DNA of 17,568 bases from assembly GCA_021797055.1 (NCBI GenBank), contig JAKAAI010000037.1, positions 1 through 17,568 of the forward strand. The letters are read 5' to 3'. The first letter of the stretch is position 1. Each line of letters begins with the position of its first letter. The notes below the pieces were generated by a model. It was not told the origin of the DNA. It saw nothing but the letters and a program-made list of their open reading frames with translations, and searched no databases. The translations under genes were made by a program, and so were the position numbers. Positions 13,743 through 17,568 of this stretch are shown here, in pieces. The stretch is from Thermoplasmata archaeon (GTDB taxonomy: Archaea > Thermoplasmatota > Thermoplasmata > Thermoplasmatales > Thermoplasmataceae).

Positions 13743-16700
13743 CTATTTACCAGATCTCTTTCTAATCAGCAAAACCAATGCAGCAATCACGACAATCGCA
13801 ACCACGGCAATTATGGCGTATAAATATGAATTCGACGTAGTCTTAGGAGCAACAGGAGGGGGCGGTGAACTCTTGAATACGGGTTCAAATGCTATCGTCT
13901 CAGTTAAATTGGAGTTGTCTATTGTCAAGTCTAATGTTACGTTTTTGAATGATGGGGACGAAGCAGCCAAAGTATAATTTCCATTCTGCAGATAGAGTGT
14001 TAAGCTTGAGCTTGTTGTATGAATGGTTGGTTGACCCGATATATTCAGGTACCACAGGCTCCCTGCAGTTAGGCCGGTTTCGTCTATAGTTACAACAAAA
14101 ATATACTCGGAGAAATCTGTCTTAATTGTAACCTCTGAATTGTTAACCATGAATGAGCTGCTTGCATGCGAGGGCCTGAAAAGAAAATCAGAAGCGGATA
14201 CAGTGTAATTATATTCTGTTTCCGCGGTGCCCCGGAAGGTAATTGCTGACTTTGTGGATGAGTAATGAGTACCATTGGATAAATTCACAAACCATGTAGC
14301 ACCGGATGGAAGACCATATTCCTCTATTGTAACAGGATACGTATACAGGGACAGTGTTACGTTTATGCTAAAACTTACAGTGACATTCAGTTTACCGTAA
14401 TATGTATGGGAAATTCCAGATTGTATGGTGAAATTATATGTTCCTACTGGAACCTGGAAAGACAATTCATCACTGCCTGAAGACAGGGTGCAGCCATTGG
14501 AAAGGTTCAGGTACCATTCTGTTCCTGCATGGAGATCAGTTACTTTCATAACAACATTGTAAAGTGTTGTATAAGCTTTTGAGGTTATTTGCGTTATATT
14601 ATCAGAATCGTAGTTGAGAACGCATACTTCTTTGCTTGAAGGATTGTATATAGTATAAACAGGACAAATTCCGGCTTGGAAAACTCCAATGCATGTATTG
14701 TTGTAGAGCACGGAAACCTGGCCGTTAGAATGCAGCAGGTATATGTTGTAGTTGAATGGATCATATACCATCTGAGAAATCGGACCGAAAGATAGACTTG
14801 CTACCTTAATTGAGGTGACTACCTTATTGCTTGCATTCAAAACGGATATATTTCCAGATCTACCGTTTTCAACGTATAGATAGCCGTTATGTGGATCAAA
14901 AAGTATAGAGGTGGGGGATGATCCAACGTTAACAGAGCCTATTAATTTACTGTTGTTTGAGATTATGGACAGGTTCCCGTAGCAGGAATTTGTTACGTAA
15001 ATGTTGTTATTTAATGGGTCAAACGCGATTGCATTGTTGGATGTATCAGTCCTTATAGCATTTTCTGAAAGTGTTGTGCCAGAGATACATACAACTATCC
15101 CATTAAATGTAGCTCCATAGATGTTCTGATTTGCCGGATCAAAGATTAAACCTAAAGGACAGGTAAGATTCGTGAAATACTTTTGAACAGAATTATTACT
15201 TGCATTAATTTCAACTATGCTATTATTGTCAAGGTTTGAAACAAAAACTAGATTCCTGACGGGATCATAAGCCATTCCACAAAACCTGCTTTTTGATGCC
15301 TTGATTGATATATTTGATATTAATGTGTTATTATCCATAACAAAAACGCTTGAATACGCATCTTCTGCAACATACGTATAATGGTTTTGTGCATCATATA
15401 CAAAAGAGTTAGGTGATGCTGGTGGCAGCTTTATATTACCGACCACTGGCTTAAGTGTAAAATTAATTGTTAGAGATGTGTTCTCACCATGAACCGTCAC
15501 AGTATAAACTGGAAAATATGTATCATAAAGATCTGTTGATGATGCATTGATTATATACGATCCATTAGGCTCCGATAATTTTATCAAGTTACTAGTTGAA
15601 TAAGCTGCATATGCTGAATTAACGCCGATATACCAGGCAGTTCCAGAAGGAAGATTTCTTTCATTGATTTTGATTGTATATGTAACAAGATTGAAATTGA
15701 CGCTTATATTTTTAGGAAAGCCATAGATAGTGAAACTGCCGGTAATATTGGAAGGAGCGTAGCTCTTATTAGAACTGGATATCATATAACTATAGGTTCC
15801 ATTTGGCTCATAAAATGTGATACTCCGGTTATGCGTTAAAAATGATTGTCCATTGCTGAGGTTCACGTACCATTCAGTTCCGTTTGGAAGATTTTCATTG
15901 GTAAAGTTAACCTCATACGCCGAATAGTAAGCATTTGAAGAGGCCACGGTAATGCGATAAGTGCTTGAAACCGCATTTGAAATATACAGATCGTTAGTTG
16001 CTGGAGAATATCCAATCCCTATAGGAAAAGAACCGACGAAAGGATTGGCCACCATATTATATGTCTGGTTTATAACGGCAACACATCCTGATGTCATTGT
16101 GAAATAGGTATAGTTGTTGTATGGATCAAATATAGTGGAACTAGGGCAAGAAGGCAAGTGTATGCAATCTTCGAGCGACCCGGTTTGATTTAGCGCGAAA
16201 GCTTCCTTCGCGATAAGTGATCCAACGTACAGATAACCGTTAAATGTGTCAACCGTCAACCCTGAAGGTTTGAATTTAAGCGGAAGTGAAACGTTTATAG
16301 CAAGAGAAGAATTTATTCCAGCAATCAGGCCAACACAAGCCGACTGGTTCTCTGCTATATAAACTTCCTTGTTTAAAGGATCGTATATGTTTTGCGAGAA
16401 TTCATCTGAGAAACCTTTTGGAAGAGATAAGTTCGTAATGATAGTGCCATTACTTGCGATTACATTTATCTGAGAATTTTGATAGTGTGAAACGAAAGCA
16501 TAACCGTTGACTGGGTCAAAAACAATCCCAGTTGGGCCAGAAGACACTGGAATCCTATGTAAAAGAGAAAGAGATGGACTGTAAACACAGACCTCGTTTT
16601 TTAGGCAGTTCGTAGCATAGATATTTCCGTTTTGTGGATCGAAAGAAATAAACTTGAGCTGCACTGATGTAATTTTTTGTTGGATTTCATTGCTGCTGTT

Positions 16701-17048
16701 TATCATTAAAAGCTCACCAATCCCTGCAGCAGCAGTATAGATGTCCTTATTGTACGGATTGTAGTTAGAATAGCAGGTCTCATATGTGCATGAAATGTTT
16801 TGGACAAAAAATGAACCGCCACCGACAGTCGTTGCATAAGAATGAAAAATTGCAGTGTTTTTGGAAAAACCTGTCAAATATTTGGAGGTATACGCTGGCT
16901 GAAAGGCATGATTTGATATTTCTGAATTAATTTGATAATCCGATTTGGCAGTTAATTGGGAATTTGGACTAATTGAAGCAAGCACAGTAAGCGACGATAA
17001 TAATAAAAATATTATAACGAGGACAGAAAAAATCCTATTTAGTACCAC
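13743..17048 (-). CDS. Large membrane-anchored surface protein: two beta-propellers plus five 'WYVNLSNG' modules
   Basis: This 1101-aa protein begins with an export signal ('RIFSVLVIIFLLLSSLTVLA', about 5-24) and ends with a proline-rich spacer ('SSPPPPVAPK'), one membrane helix ('LYAIIAVVAIVVIAALVLLI') and a basic RKRSGK tail, so it is anchored facing outward. Residues about 75-375 and 545-830 show repeated 'FDP-x-N-x-x-IY-V-x-N' blades typical of YncE/NHL-like propellers. After each propeller come beta-sandwich-like modules starting 'LP-x-GTEWYVNLSNG': two after the first (ENLPNGTEW, RNLPSGTAW) and three after the second (TDLHAGTEW, YGLPSGATW, TGLTAGSLW). N-x-S/T sites are very frequent, so heavy glycosylation is likely. 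The start is a GTG; a TAG lies directly before it in frame, so no upstream start is possible. A role in cell-surface adhesion or S-layer-like structure is inferred. Confidence 0.85.
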   Translation of the reverse strand: MVLNRIFSVLVIIFLLLSSLTVLASISPNSQLTAKSDYQINSEISNHAFQPAYTSKYLTGFSKNTAIFHSYATTVGGGSFFVQNISCTYETCYSNYNPYNKDIYTAAAGIGELLMINSSNEIQQKITSVQLKFISFDPQNGNIYATNCLKNEVCVYSPSLSLLHRIPVSSGPTGIVFDPVNGYAFVSHYQNSQINVIASNGTIITNLSLPKGFSDEFSQNIYDPLNKEVYIAENQSACVGLIAGINSSLAINVSLPLKFKPSGLTVDTFNGYLYVGSLIAKEAFALNQTGSLEDCIHLPSCPSSTIFDPYNNYTYFTMTSGCVAVINQTYNMVANPFVGSFPIGIGYSPATNDLYISNAVSSTYRITVASSNAYYSAYEVNFTNENLPNGTEWYVNLSNGQSFLTHNRSITFYEPNGTYSYMISSSNKSYAPSNITGSFTIYGFPKNISVNFNLVTYTIKINERNLPSGTAWYIGVNSAYAAYSTSNLIKLSEPNGSYIINASSTDLYDTYFPVYTVTVHGENTSLTINFTLKPVVGNIKLPPASPNSFVYDAQNHYTYVAEDAYSSVFVMDNNTLISNISIKASKSRFCGMAYDPVRNLVFVSNLDNNSIVEINASNNSVQKYFTNLTCPLGLIFDPANQNIYGATFNGIVVCISGTTLSENAIRTDTSNNAIAFDPLNNNIYVTNSCYGNLSIISNNSKLIGSVNVGSSPTSILFDPHNGYLYVENGRSGNISVLNASNKVVTSIKVASLSFGPISQMVYDPFNYNIYLLHSNGQVSVLYNNTCIGVFQAGICPVYTIYNPSSKEVCVLNYDSDNITQITSKAYTTLYNVVMKVTDLHAGTEWYLNLSNGCTLSSGSDELSFQVPVGTYNFTIQSGISHTYYGKLNVTVSFSINVTLSLYTYPVTIEEYGLPSGATWFVNLSNGTHYSSTKSAITFRGTAETEYNYTVSASDFLFRPSHASSSFMVNNSEVTIKTDFSEYIFVVTIDETGLTAGSLWYLNISGQPTIHTTSSSLTLYLQNGNYTLAASSPSFKNVTLDLTIDNSNLTETIAFEPVFKSSPPPPVAPKTTSNSYLYAIIAVVAIVVIAALVLLIRKRSGK

Positions 17049-17080
17049 CTATATAAATATGCATGTTGGATATAAATATT
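17049..17080 (-). promoter_or_regulatory. Tandem TATA boxes of the surface-protein gene
   Basis: Two copies of ATATAAATAT (plus-strand sense, 17051-17060 and 17070-17079) lie just upstream of the GTG at 17048. The distal copy is centred about 27 nt before it, as expected for a leaderless transcript starting at the GTG. The proximal copy would start transcripts inside the signal-peptide coding region, so the distal one is the likelier promoter. Confidence 0.5.
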
Positions 17081-17082
17081 AG

Positions 17083-17256
17083 TTTTCCGTTTATACGACA
17101 ATAGTTCATCTTGGGGATATTGTAACAAACATTACAATTTTATTAATAACGCGCAATGAAGCATTCTTTAAAGAAGTTTTTGGCAGACTTAACTTCACTG
17201 TTGATATTGATAAAGTGCGTCTAATGACCCGGGCAAATTTCAAAATGATTCTTTAG
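17083..17256 (+). pseudogene. Short coding remnant, possibly of an NAD-dependent epimerase-like gene
   Basis: A 57-codon frame without a credible start reads 'TTIVHLGDIVTNI...NEAFFKEVFGRLNF' and 'TVDIDKVRLMTRANFKMIL'. The pattern (VH-x-x-DI, then NEA...EVF, then DKVRLMTR) recalls the C-terminal part of sugar-nucleotide epimerases of the extended SDR family, but the glycine-rich and YxxxK motifs are absent and the match is weak. It may be a tail left by recombination, or chance. Confidence 0.2.
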
Positions 17257-17568
17257 GAAATCATGCCATGGAACATCAGATTATGTGGGTTTGCAGGCCA
17301 AAATAATCGGTAAGAAATAAGCGATATAATGATAAAAAATTTTTCAATTAACGAAGCAAGTAAGGGAGGGGATTTCTATAAGGTAATTATTTTCATCACA
17401 AATTTTAATAAATCCTCATACGGTATTTACCCATTTGTAATATTTACTTACCTTAAGAACATATTAGGAGCCTATCATCCACAAAGGTTAAAAATTAATA
17501 TTGAACCCATATAGTTTAAACTTTTTGTGTGAGTTTCCTAAACTTATGTTTATGCCTCGTATCAAGTG
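17257..17568. other. Gene-free end of window
   Basis: AT-rich sequence. A 61-codon plus-strand frame (17329-17514, 'MIKNFSINEASKGG...') has no recognisable motif and no clear promoter, so I do not count it as a gene. No RNA gene or repeat is seen. Confidence 0.4.

Noticed and set aside
1..17568. CRISPR array, tRNA or rRNA genes
   Set aside because: No regularly spaced repeats and no cloverleaf or rRNA-like conserved sequence were seen on either strand by eye.

Overview
The window looks like an accessory region of an archaeal chromosome, most likely from the Thermoplasmata (Thermoplasma/Ferroplasma/Cuniculiplasma-like). The reasons are AT-rich TATA boxes about 25-30 nt upstream of start codons (leaderless-type promoters), a VapB/VapC pair of archaeal type, TnpB and IS630 remnants of archaeal flavour, and a very large Asn/Ser/Thr-rich surface protein built from beta-propeller blades and repeated 'NG-x-x-WYVNLSNG' modules. 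The taxonomic call is inference from these traits, not from a marker gene.

Layout. 1-862: the C-terminal part of an AAA+/DUF4143 ATPase, cut by the window edge. 991-2475: a nested transposon graveyard, with an IS630-type transposase tail abutting a tnpB gene that carries one in-frame stop and one frameshift. 2699-5781 (minus strand): two overlapping genes for paralogous MutS-like ATPases without a recognisable mismatch-recognition domain, probably forming a heteromer. 5935-6240: a badly decayed IS5/IS4-type transposase upstream of that operon. 6615-7266 (minus): an intact vapBC toxin-antitoxin operon.

7884-11987 is the most distinctive part. Two paralogous nucleotidyltransferase-HEPN (MNT/HEPN, MntA-HepT-like) toxin-antitoxin operons face each other, one on each strand. 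Between them is a 469-aa protein with a C-terminal pRiA4b ORF-3-like domain and an unrecognised 250-residue N-terminal region. Both nucleotidyltransferases seem to carry an extra N-terminal antitoxin-like (DUF217/ribbon-helix-helix-like) segment, and both operons have inverted repeats at the start codon, so they may repress themselves. The HEPN proteins have R-x4-Y instead of the textbook R-x4-H.

12391-13662: a dead AbiE-like (type IV) toxin-antitoxin operon. The AbiEii-type nucleotidyltransferase has a stop and a frameshift, and so does the downstream AbiEi-like partner, but a 30-bp near-perfect inverted repeat over the promoter is still intact. 13743-17048 (minus): the 1101-aa membrane-anchored surface protein. 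17049-17568: its promoter, a short possible remnant of a sugar-nucleotide epimerase-like gene, and otherwise no gene.

Overall this is a toxin-antitoxin and defence-type island: one vapBC, two MNT/HEPN, one dead AbiE and an AAA/DUF4143 gene, with decayed insertion sequences and a MutS-like gene pair that appears richer in GC than its surroundings.
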